64,000 bases of DNA from Micromonospora carbonacea (GTDB taxonomy: Bacteria > Actinomycetota > Actinomycetes > Mycobacteriales > Micromonosporaceae): positions 3,826,501-3,890,500 of the forward strand of contig NZ_JACHMZ010000001.1 of NCBI RefSeq assembly GCF_014205165.1, read 5' to 3'. The notes beneath the pieces are model-generated. The model saw only the letters and a program-made list of their open reading frames with translations, did no database searches and had not been told where the DNA came from. Below are positions 42,836-51,860 of the stretch, in pieces. Position numbers and translations under genes: made by a program. Every line of letters begins with the position of its first letter. Position 1 is the stretch's first letter.

Positions 42836-44565
42836 CGAAGCTCCCGGTGGCGGGCCGGGCCGCCGTACGCCGGGCCGCCCTCGACCTGATCGCGCGCGAC
42901 CGGCGGGCCGTGACGGTCGTGCTGGCGCTGCACGTCGCCGCGACGGTCGCCGGGCTCGGCGTGCCGTGGCTGCTCGGCCGGATCGTCGACGCGGTCACCA
43001 CCGGCGCGGGCGTCGCCGCCGTGGACCGGCTGGCGCTGGCCATCGCCGCCTGCGTGCTGGCCCAGGGCCTGCTCTCCCGCTACGCGCAGTACGCGGGGCA
43101 CCGGTTCGGCGAGCGGGCCGTCGCCCGGCTGCGCGAGGAGTTCGTCACCCGGATGCTCGCGCTGCCCGTGTCGGTGGTCGAGCGCGCCGGCACCGGCGAC
43201 CTGGCCACCCGCAGCTCGGTCGACGTGACGACCGTCGGCACCACCGTGCGCGAGGTCGTGCCGACGGTCGTCATCGCCGGGACGCACCTGCTGCTGCTGT
43301 TCGCGGCGGTGTTCCTGCTCGATCCGCTGCTCGGGCTCGTCGCGCTGGCCGGGTTGCCGTCGATCTGGGCGGTCACCCGCTGGTACCTGCGCCGGGCCGG
43401 GCCCGCCTACCTCGCCGAGGGGGCGGCGACGGCGGAGCTGACCGAGGCGCTGACCACCACGGCGGAGGGCGCGCGCACGACCGAGGCGCTGCGGCTGAGC
43501 GCCGACCGCGTCGCGCACGGCACCGGGCGCGTCGCCGGGGTGTGGGCGGCGCGGCGGGCCACGCTCGCGCTACGGTCGGTGTTCTTCCCCGGGGTGGAGG
43601 GCAGCTACGCGCTGCCGATCGCCGCCGTGCTCGGTGTCGGCGGGGTGTTCCTGGCGCGCGGCACGGTCAGCCTCGGCGAGGTGGTCGCCGCCGCGCTCTA
43701 CCTCCAGCAGGCGATCGACCCGCTGGACCGGCTGTTGCAATGGGTCGAGCAGGCGCAGCGCGGCATCGCCTCGCTCGCCCGGGTCCTCGGGGTGGGGCTG
43801 GTGCCGCCGGAGCCGCGCGGCCGGGCCGACGCGCCGCACGGGCGGCGGCTCGTGGTGCGGGGCGCGCGGTTCTCGTACGCCGAGGGGCACGAGGTGCTGC
43901 ACGGCATCGACCTGGCGGTCGAGCCCGGGGAACGCCTCGCCGTCGTCGGCCCCTCGGGGGCCGGGAAGTCCACCCTGGCCCGGCTGCTCGCCGGGATCGA
44001 CGCCCCGCAGGAGGGGGTGGTGAGCCTCGGCGGCGTCGCGGTCACCGACCTGGACCCGGCCGAGCGGCGTCGCCGGATCGCGCTCGTCACCCAGGAGCAC
44101 CACGTCTTCCTCGGCTCGCTGCGCGACAACCTCGCGTTCGCCGCGCCGGACGCCACCGACGAGCGCATGCGCGCCGCCCTGGACACGGTCGGCGCGGACT
44201 GGCACGCCGACCTGCCCGACGGCCTCGACACCCAGCTCGGCGACGGCGCCCGGGGCCTCGGCGCAGCGGAGGCCCAGCAGTTGGCGCTGGCCCGGCTGGT
44301 GCTGGCCGACCCCGACACGCTGATCCTCGACGAGGCGACCGCCGCGCTGGACCCGACGACGGCCCGGCGCACCGAACGGGCGCTCGCGGCGGTGCTCGCC
44401 GGGCGGACCGTCATCGCCATCGCGCACCGGCTCAACACCGCGCACGACGCCGACCGGGTGGCGGTGCTGGAGGACGGCCGGATCACCGAGATCGGCGGCC
44501 ACGACGAGCTGGTCGCCGCCGACGGCGTGTACGCCTCCCTGTGGCGCTCCTGGCACGGCTCGTGA
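42832..44565 (+). CDS. ABC exporter half (TMD-NBD) with intact Walker motifs but degenerate signature
   Basis: 577 residues. TMD residues 1-310, NBD from about 335. Walker A VVGPSGAGKSTLARLLAG (about residue 372), Walker B TLILDEATAALD and H-loop AIAHRLNTAHD are canonical, but the signature loop reads RGLGAAEAQQLALARLVL in place of LSGGQ. With its partner, one ATP site is built from this Walker A/B plus the partner's LSGGQ and should hydrolyse ATP; the other site lacks everything. This is an extreme form of the asymmetric TM287/288-type exporter. Cargo unknown. Confidence 0.9.
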   Translation: MTKLPVAGRAAVRRAALDLIARDRRAVTVVLALHVAATVAGLGVPWLLGRIVDAVTTGAGVAAVDRLALAIAACVLAQGLLSRYAQYAGHRFGERAVARLREEFVTRMLALPVSVVERAGTGDLATRSSVDVTTVGTTVREVVPTVVIAGTHLLLLFAAVFLLDPLLGLVALAGLPSIWAVTRWYLRRAGPAYLAEGAATAELTEALTTTAEGARTTEALRLSADRVAHGTGRVAGVWAARRATLALRSVFFPGVEGSYALPIAAVLGVGGVFLARGTVSLGEVVAAALYLQQAIDPLDRLLQWVEQAQRGIASLARVLGVGLVPPEPRGRADAPHGRRLVVRGARFSYAEGHEVLHGIDLAVEPGERLAVVGPSGAGKSTLARLLAGIDAPQEGVVSLGGVAVTDLDPAERRRRIALVTQEHHVFLGSLRDNLAFAAPDATDERMRAALDTVGADWHADLPDGLDTQLGDGARGLGAAEAQQLALARLVLADPDTLILDEATAALDPTTARRTERALAAVLAGRTVIAIAHRLNTAHDADRVAVLEDGRITEIGGHDELVAADGVYASLWRSWHGS

Positions 44566-44732
44566 GCCCCGACCGCCGGCGCGCCCGCTGAAGCCGGAAC
44601 ACCTGCGCGCCGGGTGAAACCTGAGGGCGGCGTGGCGCGTCACACCCGGGCGGGACACCGTCCGGCGGCACCGTCCGGCGATCCCGACGGGGTGGGTATC
44701 GTCCAGCAACCATCGTCCACGAAGGAGCCCGA

Positions 44733-45716
44733 GTGCATCTGACCCATCCAGCGAGAACGCTGGGCCGTCTGCTGGTGTCCGTCGTGGGGGCCACCGCGCT
44801 GGTCGCGGCACCGGCCTCGGCGGCCCCGGCGCAGAACTGGGGGCGACCGCAGCTCCCGCCGGCCTCCGGCTGGGCCCCGGTCCCCGGCGACGCCGGGGCG
44901 AAGTCGGGGCCCGCCGCCACCGTCTACGGCGGCGACCTGCACCTGTTCGCCCGGGGTGCGGGCGACGCCGTCCGGGTCGACCGCTACAACCTCACCACCG
45001 ACACGTGGTCGGGTTGGGCCACGGTGCCCGGCACCGCCGGGGCCAGGTCCGCGCCCGCCGCCACCATCTACGGCGGCGACCTGCACCTGTTCACCCAGGG
45101 CACCGGCGGCACGGTCCGCACCAACCGCTACAACGCCTCCACCAACACCTGGGCCGGCTGGACCACCGTCCCCGGCACCGCCGGAGCCACCTCCGCACCC
45201 GCCACCACCATCTACGGCGGCAGCCTGCACCTGTTCACCCAGGGCACCGGCGGCACGGTCCGCACCAACCGCTACAACGCCTCCACCAACACCTGGGCCG
45301 GCTGGACCACCGTCCCCGGCACCGCCGGAGCCACCTCCGCACCCGCCACCACCATCTACGGCGGCGACCTGCACCTGTTCACCCAGGGCACCGGCAACAC
45401 CGTCCGCACCAACCGCTACAACCTCGACACCAACGCCTGGGCCGGCTGGGCCACGGTGCCCGGCACCGCCGGGGCCAGGTCCGCACCCGCCACCACCATC
45501 TACGGCGGCGACCTGCACCTGTTCACCCAGGGCACCGGCAACACCGTCCGCACCAACCGCTACAACCTCGGCACCGGCGACTGGGCCGGCTGGACCACCG
45601 TGCCCGGCCCCGCCGGGGCGCGCTCGGTGCCGGCGGTGGTCGTCTACGGCGGCGAGCTGCGGCTCTTCGTCCGTGCCGCGCAGCACCGGATCCACCAGGC
45701 GCGGTTCGGGCTGTAG
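44733..45716 (+). CDS. Secreted protein of six 48-residue repeats (beta-propeller/lectin-like)
   Basis: 327 residues. Signal peptide: RTLGRLLVSVVGATALVAAPASA, cleaved near residue 30. From residue 47 there are six repeats of 48 residues, each with W-x-x-VPG-x-AG, a YGG-D-LHLF block and TVRTNRYN, ending in W-x-G; the last is incomplete. Trp/Tyr-rich tandem blades of this kind form beta-propellers or PLL-type lectins that bind sugars. Repeats 2-5 are nearly identical even at the DNA level. GTG at 44733 with AAGGAG upstream. Monocistronic, followed by a hairpin. Confidence 0.82.
   Translation: MHLTHPARTLGRLLVSVVGATALVAAPASAAPAQNWGRPQLPPASGWAPVPGDAGAKSGPAATVYGGDLHLFARGAGDAVRVDRYNLTTDTWSGWATVPGTAGARSAPAATIYGGDLHLFTQGTGGTVRTNRYNASTNTWAGWTTVPGTAGATSAPATTIYGGSLHLFTQGTGGTVRTNRYNASTNTWAGWTTVPGTAGATSAPATTIYGGDLHLFTQGTGNTVRTNRYNLDTNAWAGWATVPGTAGARSAPATTIYGGDLHLFTQGTGNTVRTNRYNLGTGDWAGWTTVPGPAGARSVPAVVVYGGELRLFVRAAQHRIHQARFGL
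44871..45716. repeat. 144-bp tandem repeat, six units
   Basis: Units begin at 44871, 45015, 45159, 45303, 45447 and 45591. Units 2-5 are almost identical at the nucleotide level (long runs without any difference), units 1 and 6 are diverged. The period is exactly in frame with the 48-residue protein repeat, so unequal recombination would add or remove one blade at a time. Confidence 0.93.
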
Positions 45717-45735
45717 CCCGTCCGGCGCGTTTCCC

Positions 45736-45769
45736 GGGCCGGGGAGGACCGATCGTTCCTCCCCGGCCC
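45736..45769. terminator. Hairpin terminator after the repeat protein gene
   Basis: GGGCCGGGGAGGA at 45736-45748 and TCCTCCCCGGCCC at 45757-45769 form a perfect 13-bp stem with an 8-nt loop, 20 bp after the stop codon of the secreted repeat protein. Confidence 0.85.
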
Positions 45770-45898
45770 GCTGCGCGTTTCGGCGGCGCCCGTTCGGTGT
45801 GGCCAACCGTCGGGCTGTGGACAGCGTCCATCCGGGCCGGTCGTCTGCTAGGAAGTGGCCGGCCCGGGTTGTGGAGTCATCGGCGGTTGCCTATGGTT

Positions 45899-45931
45899 CT
45901 CGGTAACCGGTTTCTGAAACCGGTTACCGAG
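45899..45931. promoter_or_regulatory. 33-bp perfect palindrome, LacI-family operator
   Basis: Arms of 16 bp (45899-45914 and 45916-45931) around a central T. Each arm contains the LacI-type core AACCGGTT with the characteristic central CG, at 45905-45912 and 45918-45925, 13 bp apart. It ends 26 bp before the ATG of the LacI-family regulator. It should be the regulator's own operator, and the double core would accommodate two dimers or cooperative binding. Confidence 0.88.
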
Positions 45932-45957
45932 GAGCGTGCGGCGGAGCGAGGGAGTCC

Positions 45958-47094
45958 ATGGGCAGCGATCGGCTGACGGTCCGGGAGATCGCCCGGCTGG
46001 CCGGGGTGTCGGTCGCCACCGTCTCCCGGGTGTCCAACGGCGTCGGTCAGGTGTCGGAGGAGACCCGGCGGCGGGTGCAGCGGGCCATCGAGGAGCACGG
46101 CTACCGTCCCGACCACCTCGGCCGGGCCCTCGCCGCCGGCCGGCACGGCGCGGTCGGCCTGGTGTTCCCCGGGCTGTCCGGCCCGTACTTCTCGGAGCTG
46201 ATCCAGGGCTTCGAGGCCGAGGCGGTGCACACCCGCACCAGCGTGCACATCCTCTGCACCCACCTGCGCGACGACTCCGACGCCGAGGTCGTGGAGATGG
46301 CCCGCCGGGTCGACGGGCTGGCCGTCTTCGGCGGCACCGTCTCCCCCGACACGCTGCGGGAGCTGGCGAAACTCGTGCCCGTCGTGGTGCTCGCCGGCGA
46401 GGGGCCGCCCGGCATGCCGTCCGTACGCGCGGAGAACGTCGCCGCGGCGACGGCCCTGACGCGGCACCTGCTGGCCGACCACGGGCTGCGCGGGCTGGTC
46501 TTCGTCGGCGACCCGCGCAACTCGCCCGACGTCACCGGCCGGTGGGAGGGGTTCCGCGCCGCGCACCGGCAGCTCGGCCTGCCGGCGCCCCGCGCGCCGC
46601 TGCGGGTCGGCCTCGAACAGCACGACGGGGTGTTCGCCGCCGAGCAGCTGCTCAGCCGGGCGGCCCCGCCCCGGGGCGTGGTCTGCGCCAACGACGAGAC
46701 CGCGCTCGGGATGCTCGTCGGGGCGGCGGCCCGGGGCGTGCGGGTGCCCGCCGACCTGGTCGTCACCGGCTTCGACGACATCCCGATGGCCGCGCTCGTC
46801 AGCCCGGCCCTGACCACCGTCCGGCAGCCGGTGCGCGAGCTGGCGGGGCGGACCGCGCGGCTGCTGCTGCGGGCCGCGGCCGGCGAGGCCGGAGGCCCCG
46901 ACGCCGCCCTGGTGCTCCCGACCGACCTCGTCGTGCGGCGCAGCTGCGGCTGCCCCGCGCCCACCGGGGCCGGCACCGCCACCGCCCGCCGCCCCGCCAC
47001 CGGGCACCGGCCCACCACCGACCACACCACCACCGAGCACGACCCCACGGCCGCCGGACGCCGTCCGGCGGCGGGTGCCCGCAGCACGCGGTGA
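45958..47094 (+). CDS. LacI-family transcriptional regulator
   Basis: 378 residues. N-terminal HTH plus hinge: LTVREIARLAGVSVATVSRVSNG, then TRRRVQRAIEEHGYRPDHLGRALA. The periplasmic-binding-like core follows (GLVFPGLSGPYFSELIQGFE, VCANDETALGMLVGA, VTGFDDIPMAALVSPALTTVRQP). A Pro/Thr-rich tail of about 50 residues is added at the C-terminus. It heads the sugar uptake operon and lies directly after the perfect palindrome, so it most likely represses itself and the downstream transporter until its sugar binds. ATG at 45958 with GAGGGAG. Confidence 0.93.
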   Translation: MGSDRLTVREIARLAGVSVATVSRVSNGVGQVSEETRRRVQRAIEEHGYRPDHLGRALAAGRHGAVGLVFPGLSGPYFSELIQGFEAEAVHTRTSVHILCTHLRDDSDAEVVEMARRVDGLAVFGGTVSPDTLRELAKLVPVVVLAGEGPPGMPSVRAENVAAATALTRHLLADHGLRGLVFVGDPRNSPDVTGRWEGFRAAHRQLGLPAPRAPLRVGLEQHDGVFAAEQLLSRAAPPRGVVCANDETALGMLVGAAARGVRVPADLVVTGFDDIPMAALVSPALTTVRQPVRELAGRTARLLLRAAAGEAGGPDAALVLPTDLVVRRSCGCPAPTGAGTATARRPATGHRPTTDHTTTEHDPTAAGRRPAAGARSTR

Positions 47095-47129
47095 CCCGGC
47101 CGTGGCGACCCATCCCCTCAGGAGGCGCA

Positions 47130-48401
47130 ATGAGGCACTGGAGACAGGCGACGGCGCTCGTGGCCGCGCTCGCGCTGGGCGTGACCGGCTGCGGCCGGGA
47201 CGACGGCGGGCCGGGTCCCGGCGGGCCGGCGGCCGGCGGGGCGGTCGCCGAGGGCAAGGCCACCGGCGAGATCACGGTCTGGGCGATGGGTGCGGAGGGG
47301 GAGAAGCTGAAGGCCCTGGCCGACGACTTCACCCGGGACAACCCGGGGGCCAAGGTCACCGTCACCGCGTTCCCGTTCGACGCCGCCCACGACAAGCTCG
47401 CCACCGCGATCGCGGGCCGGCAGACGCCGGACGTGAGCATGATGGGCTCCACCTGGATGGGCGAGTTCGCCAAGACCGGGGCCCTGGACCCGACGCCCCC
47501 CGGGCTGTTCGACCGGGCCGCGTTCTTCCCGGGCGCGTGGGACACGACGGTGGTCGACGACACGTCCTACGGCGTCCCCTGGTACGTCGAGACGCGGCTG
47601 ATCTACCACCGCACGGACCTCGCGGCGAAGGCCGGGGTCGGCAAGCCGGCCAACTGGCAGGAGCTGACCGCGTTCGCCAAGGGGCTCAAGCAGACCGGCG
47701 GGGCGAAGTGGGGCATCTCGCTGCAACCGGGTGGCACCGGCGCGTGGCAGTCGTTCCTGCCGTTCGCCTGGCAGGCGGGGGCCGACGTGCTGGCCGACGG
47801 GAAGTTCACCCTGGACACCCCGCAGATGCGCACGGCGCTGGAATACTACGCGTCGTTCTTCCGGCAGGGGCTCGCCCCGGGCCAGGTCGCGCCGGGCGCG
47901 CAGGAGAGCGGCTTCATCTCCGGCGACATCGGGGCGTTCGTCTCCGGCCCCTGGCACATGAGCATCCTGCGCGAGCAGGGCGGCGCGGCGCTGGAGGGCA
48001 AGTGGGACGTCGCCCCGATGCCCCGCGAGCAGGCCGGCACCTCGTTCATCGGCGGCGCGGACCTGGTGGTCTACCGGGACACCGACAACCGCGACACGGC
48101 CTGGAAGTTCGTCCGGTACCTCACCTCGCCGGCCGCCCAGCAGAAGCTCTACGACCTGGTGGGCAGCCTCCCGGCGGTGACGGCGACCTGGCAGTCGGGC
48201 AAGCTCGCCGACGACCCGCTGCTCAAGGCGTTCGGCGCGCAGCTCGCCGACGCCAAGTCGCCGCCGGCGATGGCCACCTGGGAGCAGGTCGCCGACGTCA
48301 TCGACGACGGCATCGAGCGGGTGGTGCGGGGCGTGACCGACCCGGCCACCGCCACCCGGGAGATGCAGGCGAAGGCGTCGGCCATCGGCACCGGGAGCTG
48401 A
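47130..48401 (+). CDS. Carbohydrate ABC transporter substrate-binding lipoprotein
   Basis: 423 residues. Lipoprotein signal: RHWRQATALVAALALGVTGC with the lipobox Cys at residue 21, so it is anchored to the outer face of the membrane. The mature part is a family 1 solute-binding protein: EITVWAMGAEGEKLKALADDFTRD, NPGAKVTVTAFPFDAAHDKLA, PDVSMMGSTWMGEFAKTGAL, VPWYVETRLIYHR. Substrates are usually di- or oligosaccharides. ATG at 47130 has AGGAGG 3-8 nt upstream. It is 35 bp after the LacI gene. Confidence 0.92.
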   Translation: MRHWRQATALVAALALGVTGCGRDDGGPGPGGPAAGGAVAEGKATGEITVWAMGAEGEKLKALADDFTRDNPGAKVTVTAFPFDAAHDKLATAIAGRQTPDVSMMGSTWMGEFAKTGALDPTPPGLFDRAAFFPGAWDTTVVDDTSYGVPWYVETRLIYHRTDLAAKAGVGKPANWQELTAFAKGLKQTGGAKWGISLQPGGTGAWQSFLPFAWQAGADVLADGKFTLDTPQMRTALEYYASFFRQGLAPGQVAPGAQESGFISGDIGAFVSGPWHMSILREQGGAALEGKWDVAPMPREQAGTSFIGGADLVVYRDTDNRDTAWKFVRYLTSPAAQQKLYDLVGSLPAVTATWQSGKLADDPLLKAFGAQLADAKSPPAMATWEQVADVIDDGIERVVRGVTDPATATREMQAKASAIGTGS

Positions 48402-48402
48402 G

Positions 48403-49395
48403 GTGGCGTCCGCCCTCGCGCGGCAGGCCGCCCCCACCGGCGGCGCGCGGCCCGGCCGGCGCGACGCCGGGTGGCCCGGCCGGCGTGGCGTCACCGGCAG
48501 GCGGCCCGGCCGGCGCGGTGTCACCCGTCGCCAGCGGGTCGCGGGGTGGGGCCTGGCGCTGCCGTTCCTGCTGATCTTCGCCGTGTTCATGGCGGGCCCC
48601 GTGCTGGCCTCGGCCGCCATGAGCTTCACCGACCTGCGCAGCGCCGACCTGCGGGACCCGCTCGCGGTCGATCCGGTGGGCGTGGACAACTACGTGCGGC
48701 TGCTCGGCGACGAGACGCTGCGGCGGGCCGCCGCCAACACGGCGTGGTTCGTGCTGCTCGGCGTGCCGCTGACGATGGTGCTGGGGCTGGCCGCGGCCGT
48801 CGCCCTCGACGCGGGGATCAGCCGGTTCCGCACGTTCTTCCGGGTCGGCTACTACCTGCCGGTGGTCACCAGCATCGTCGCCGTCGCCGTGGTCTGGCGG
48901 TTCCTGCTCGAACCCGACAGCGGGCTGGTCAACACCGCGCTCGCCCGCCTCGGCGTCGACGGCCCGGCGTGGCTGTCCGACACCCGCACGGCGCTGCCGT
49001 CGCTGGTGGTGATGGCGGCCTGGCGGAACATGGGCTTCCTGATGGTGGTCTTCCTCGCCGGCCTCCAGGCGATCCCCGGCGAGCTGCACGAGGCGGCGGC
49101 CATCGACGGCTGCGGGGCCTGGGCGCGGTTCCGGCACGTCACCCTGCCCCTGCTGCGGCCCACGCTGCTCTTCGGCGGGGTGGTGACCGGGATCGGCTAC
49201 CTCCAGTTCTTCGAGGAGCCGTTCGTGATGACGGGCGGCGGGCCGCTCGACAGCACCCTGTCGGTGGCCTTCTACATCTACCAGCAGTTCGGCTTCGGCA
49301 ACTACAGCTACGCGGCGGCGATCGCGTACGTGCTGTTCGTCGCCGTCGTCGGGCTCACCGCCGCGCAGTTCCGGCTGATGCGGTCGAAGACGTGA
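48403..49395 (+). CDS. Carbohydrate ABC transporter permease (MalF-like)
   Basis: 330 residues with six membrane helices after a basic, repetitive Arg/Gly-rich N-terminus of 45 residues. The binding-protein-dependent permease EAA loop reads HEAAAIDGCGAWARFRHVTLPLLRP. It partners with the next gene. GTG at 48403, one base after the stop of the binding protein. No ATPase gene is present in the operon, so a shared MsiK-type ATPase elsewhere in the genome is expected, as in streptomycetes. Confidence 0.92.
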   Translation: MASALARQAAPTGGARPGRRDAGWPGRRGVTGRRPGRRGVTRRQRVAGWGLALPFLLIFAVFMAGPVLASAAMSFTDLRSADLRDPLAVDPVGVDNYVRLLGDETLRRAAANTAWFVLLGVPLTMVLGLAAAVALDAGISRFRTFFRVGYYLPVVTSIVAVAVVWRFLLEPDSGLVNTALARLGVDGPAWLSDTRTALPSLVVMAAWRNMGFLMVVFLAGLQAIPGELHEAAAIDGCGAWARFRHVTLPLLRPTLLFGGVVTGIGYLQFFEEPFVMTGGGPLDSTLSVAFYIYQQFGFGNYSYAAAIAYVLFVAVVGLTAAQFRLMRSKT

Positions 49396-49405
49396 GGAGG
49401 ACGCC

Positions 49406-50239
49406 GTGCCGACGACCGTGAGACGCAGACGGGGCCAGCCCTGGGTGTACGGGGTGCTGGCCGGCGGCCTCGTCGTCCTGGTCGGCCCGTTCGTGTGGAT
49501 GCTGCTCGGCTCGGTCAAGCCGGACGCGGAGATCCGCCGGACGCCGCCGACCTGGCTGCCGGAGGCGCCCACGCTCGACAACTACCGGCACCTGTTCACC
49601 GAGCTGGACTTCCCGGCGTTCTTCCTCAACAGCGTCCTGGTGGCCGGCGCCGTCACCGTGGGCAACCTCGTGTTCTGCTCGATGCTCGGCTACGCCCTGG
49701 CGAAGCTGGAGTTCCCCGGCCGGCGCGTGGTGTTCGCGCTGGTGCTCGGGATGCTGATGGTGCCGGGCATGGTCACCTTCGTGCCGCTGTTCATGCTCGT
49801 GAGCCGGCTGGGGCTGGTGGACAGCTACGCCGGGCTGATCCTGCCGTGGCTGGCCAGCCCCTTCGGGGTGTTCCTGATGCGCCAGTTCATCACCGGGCTG
49901 CCCGACGACCTGATCCAGGCGGCCCGGGTCGACGGCGCGGGCGAGCTGCGGATCTTCGCCCGGGTCGTGCTGCCGCTGTGCGGGCCGGCCCTGGCCACCC
50001 TCGGCATCCTGACGTTCCTGTCGTCGTGGAACAACTTCCTCTGGCCGCTGGTCGTCGCGCAGTCGGAGGACCGGTACACCCTGCCGGTGGCGCTCGCCCT
50101 GTACGCCATCGGCGAGAACAACACCCGCTACGGGCTGCTGATGGCGGGCTCGGTGGCCGTCATCGTGCCGGTCCTGCTGGTGTTCGTCGCGCTGCAACGG
50201 CACTTCGTCCGGGGCATCGCCACGACCGGCCTGAAGTGA
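49406..50239 (+). CDS. Carbohydrate ABC transporter permease (MalG-like)
   Basis: 277 residues, six membrane helices. N-terminal VYGVLAGGLVVLVGPFVWMLLGSVKP, LFTELDFPAFFLNSVLVA and the EAA loop IQAARVDGAGELRIFARVVLPLCGP are typical for MalG-type subunits. GTG at 49406 with GAGGAGG upstream, 10 bp after the first permease. The operon continues into two glycosidase genes. Confidence 0.92.
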   Translation: MPTTVRRRRGQPWVYGVLAGGLVVLVGPFVWMLLGSVKPDAEIRRTPPTWLPEAPTLDNYRHLFTELDFPAFFLNSVLVAGAVTVGNLVFCSMLGYALAKLEFPGRRVVFALVLGMLMVPGMVTFVPLFMLVSRLGLVDSYAGLILPWLASPFGVFLMRQFITGLPDDLIQAARVDGAGELRIFARVVLPLCGPALATLGILTFLSSWNNFLWPLVVAQSEDRYTLPVALALYAIGENNTRYGLLMAGSVAVIVPVLLVFVALQRHFVRGIATTGLK

Positions 50240-50306
50240 GCCCGCCCGAACCGCCCGAGAGACATGACCGCAAGTGACCGACCGGCCTCAGGTGAGGAGT
50301 CTCCCC

Positions 50307-51860
50307 GTGCGATCAAGGTCCCATCCGTTCCGCGCCGCGACGGTGCTGCTGGCCCTCGGGCTGACCGCCGCCGTCGCCCCGCCGGCCGCGGCCGCGCCGC
50401 CGACAGCCGCGCCCGCCGGGTCCCCGGCCGCCACGCTGCGGCAGTACGCCGCCGACACCTGGCGGTCGATGGCCGCCATGGTCGACCCGGGCACCGGGCT
50501 GGCGGCCGACAACGTCGGCGGCGACCTCGACCCGGCCGACCGCGCCGGGTACACGTCGCCGACCAACGTCGGCGCGTACCTGTGGAGCACCGTGGCGGCC
50601 CGGGAGACCGGCCTGGTCAGCGCCGACCAGGCCCGCGACCGCATCGCCCGCACCCTCGCCACGCTGGGCCGGCTGGAGGTCCACGAGCCGTCCGGCATGT
50701 ACTACAACTGGTACGACCCGGCGACCGGGGCGAAGCTGACCACCTGGCCGGTCGACGGCAGCGCCGTGCACCCGTTCCTGTCCAGCGTGGACAACGGCTG
50801 GCTCGCCACGGCGCTGACGGTGGTGCGGCAGGCGGTGCCGGAGCTGGCGGGCCGCGCCGACGCGCTGCTGCGCCGGATGGACTTCGGCTACTACTACGAC
50901 CCGGCGCAGCGGCAGATCCGCGGCGGCTTCTGGGTCGAGCCGCCGCCGGGCTGCTCGCTGGCCGGCAACTACCGCACCGGGCCGGACGTGTTCTACACCT
51001 GCCACCACTACGGCGCGTTCAACACGGAGCCGCGCATCGCCAGCTACCTCGGCATCGCGGCCGGGCAGATCCCGCCGGAGCACTACTTCGGCACCTACCG
51101 CACGTTCGACCCGGAGGGCTGCGACTGGGCGTGGACGGAGCAGCGGGCCGTCGGCCAGTGGCGCACGTACCTGGGCGTGCGGGTGTTCGAGGGCGCCTAC
51201 CGCTACCGGGGGTTGCAGCTCGTGCCGAGCTGGGGCGGGTCGATGTTCGAGGCGCTGATGGTGCCGCTGTTCGTGCCCGAGGAGCGGTGGGGCCCGCGTA
51301 GCTGGGCGGTCAACCACCCGGCGTACGTGCGGGCGCAGATCGAGCACGGGCTGCGGGAGGCCGGCTACGGCTACTGGGGCTTCTCCCCCGCCAACGACCC
51401 CGACGGCGGCTACCGGGAGTACGGCGTGGACCAGCTCGGCATGGACGGGCCGGGCTACACCTCCGACCAGGAGCGCACCTCGGTCGACCCCGGGTACGGC
51501 GAGTGCCGGCCCGCCCAGCCGCCGCCGTCGGGCTACGGCCGGGGCGTGGTCACCCCGCACGCGTCCTTCCTGGCGCTGCGCTACGCGCCGGACGACGCCC
51601 TGCGCAACCTGGCGAACCTGCGGCGGGACTTCGACGCGTACGGGCCGGGCGGGTTCTACGACTCGGTCGACGTGACCACCGGGCGGGTGTCGAAGCGCTA
51701 CCTGGCGCTGGACCAGGGCATGGCGATGGCGGCGCTGGGCAACGCCCTGGCCCACGACGTGCTGCGCCGGCCGTTCGCGCAGGGGCCGATGCAGCAGCGG
51801 GTCGCGCCGCTGATGCGGATGGAGGAGTTCTCCCTCCCGCGCGGTGGGGCGCAGCGGTGA
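50307..51860 (+). CDS. Secreted glucoamylase-like / GH144-type glycosidase (DUF3131, COG5368)
   Basis: 517 residues. The GTG at 50307 has GAGGAG 7 nt upstream and starts a clean signal peptide (RSRSHPFRAATVLLALGLTA, cleavage after AAAAP). The frame is open from 50274 as well. The mature protein is an (alpha/alpha)6-type enzyme: GMYYNWYDPATG, LSSVDNGWLATAL, PSWGGSMFEALMVPLFVPE, YGYWGFSPANDPDGGYREYGVD and DQGMAMAALGNAL. The family includes beta-1,2-glucanases and related exo-acting enzymes; exact linkage cannot be told. It probably feeds oligosaccharide to the transporter. Confidence 0.8.
   Translation: MRSRSHPFRAATVLLALGLTAAVAPPAAAAPPTAAPAGSPAATLRQYAADTWRSMAAMVDPGTGLAADNVGGDLDPADRAGYTSPTNVGAYLWSTVAARETGLVSADQARDRIARTLATLGRLEVHEPSGMYYNWYDPATGAKLTTWPVDGSAVHPFLSSVDNGWLATALTVVRQAVPELAGRADALLRRMDFGYYYDPAQRQIRGGFWVEPPPGCSLAGNYRTGPDVFYTCHHYGAFNTEPRIASYLGIAAGQIPPEHYFGTYRTFDPEGCDWAWTEQRAVGQWRTYLGVRVFEGAYRYRGLQLVPSWGGSMFEALMVPLFVPEERWGPRSWAVNHPAYVRAQIEHGLREAGYGYWGFSPANDPDGGYREYGVDQLGMDGPGYTSDQERTSVDPGYGECRPAQPPPSGYGRGVVTPHASFLALRYAPDDALRNLANLRRDFDAYGPGGFYDSVDVTTGRVSKRYLALDQGMAMAALGNALAHDVLRRPFAQGPMQQRVAPLMRMEEFSLPRGGAQR

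Noticed and set aside
41029..44565. Single plus-strand frame of 1178 codons spanning both ABC genes, read as a possible fusion
   Set aside because: Its first half is an off-frame Arg/Gly-rich shadow of subunit one; only the second half (from GTG 42832) is real protein.
44871..45716. Regular repeats that might suggest a CRISPR array
   Set aside because: Period is 144 bp, the whole unit is conserved with no variable spacers, and it is an in-frame protein repeat.
44956..45976. Two other plus-strand open frames across the tandem repeat
   Set aside because: Out-of-frame readings of the 144-bp repeat; they lack start signals and a signal peptide.
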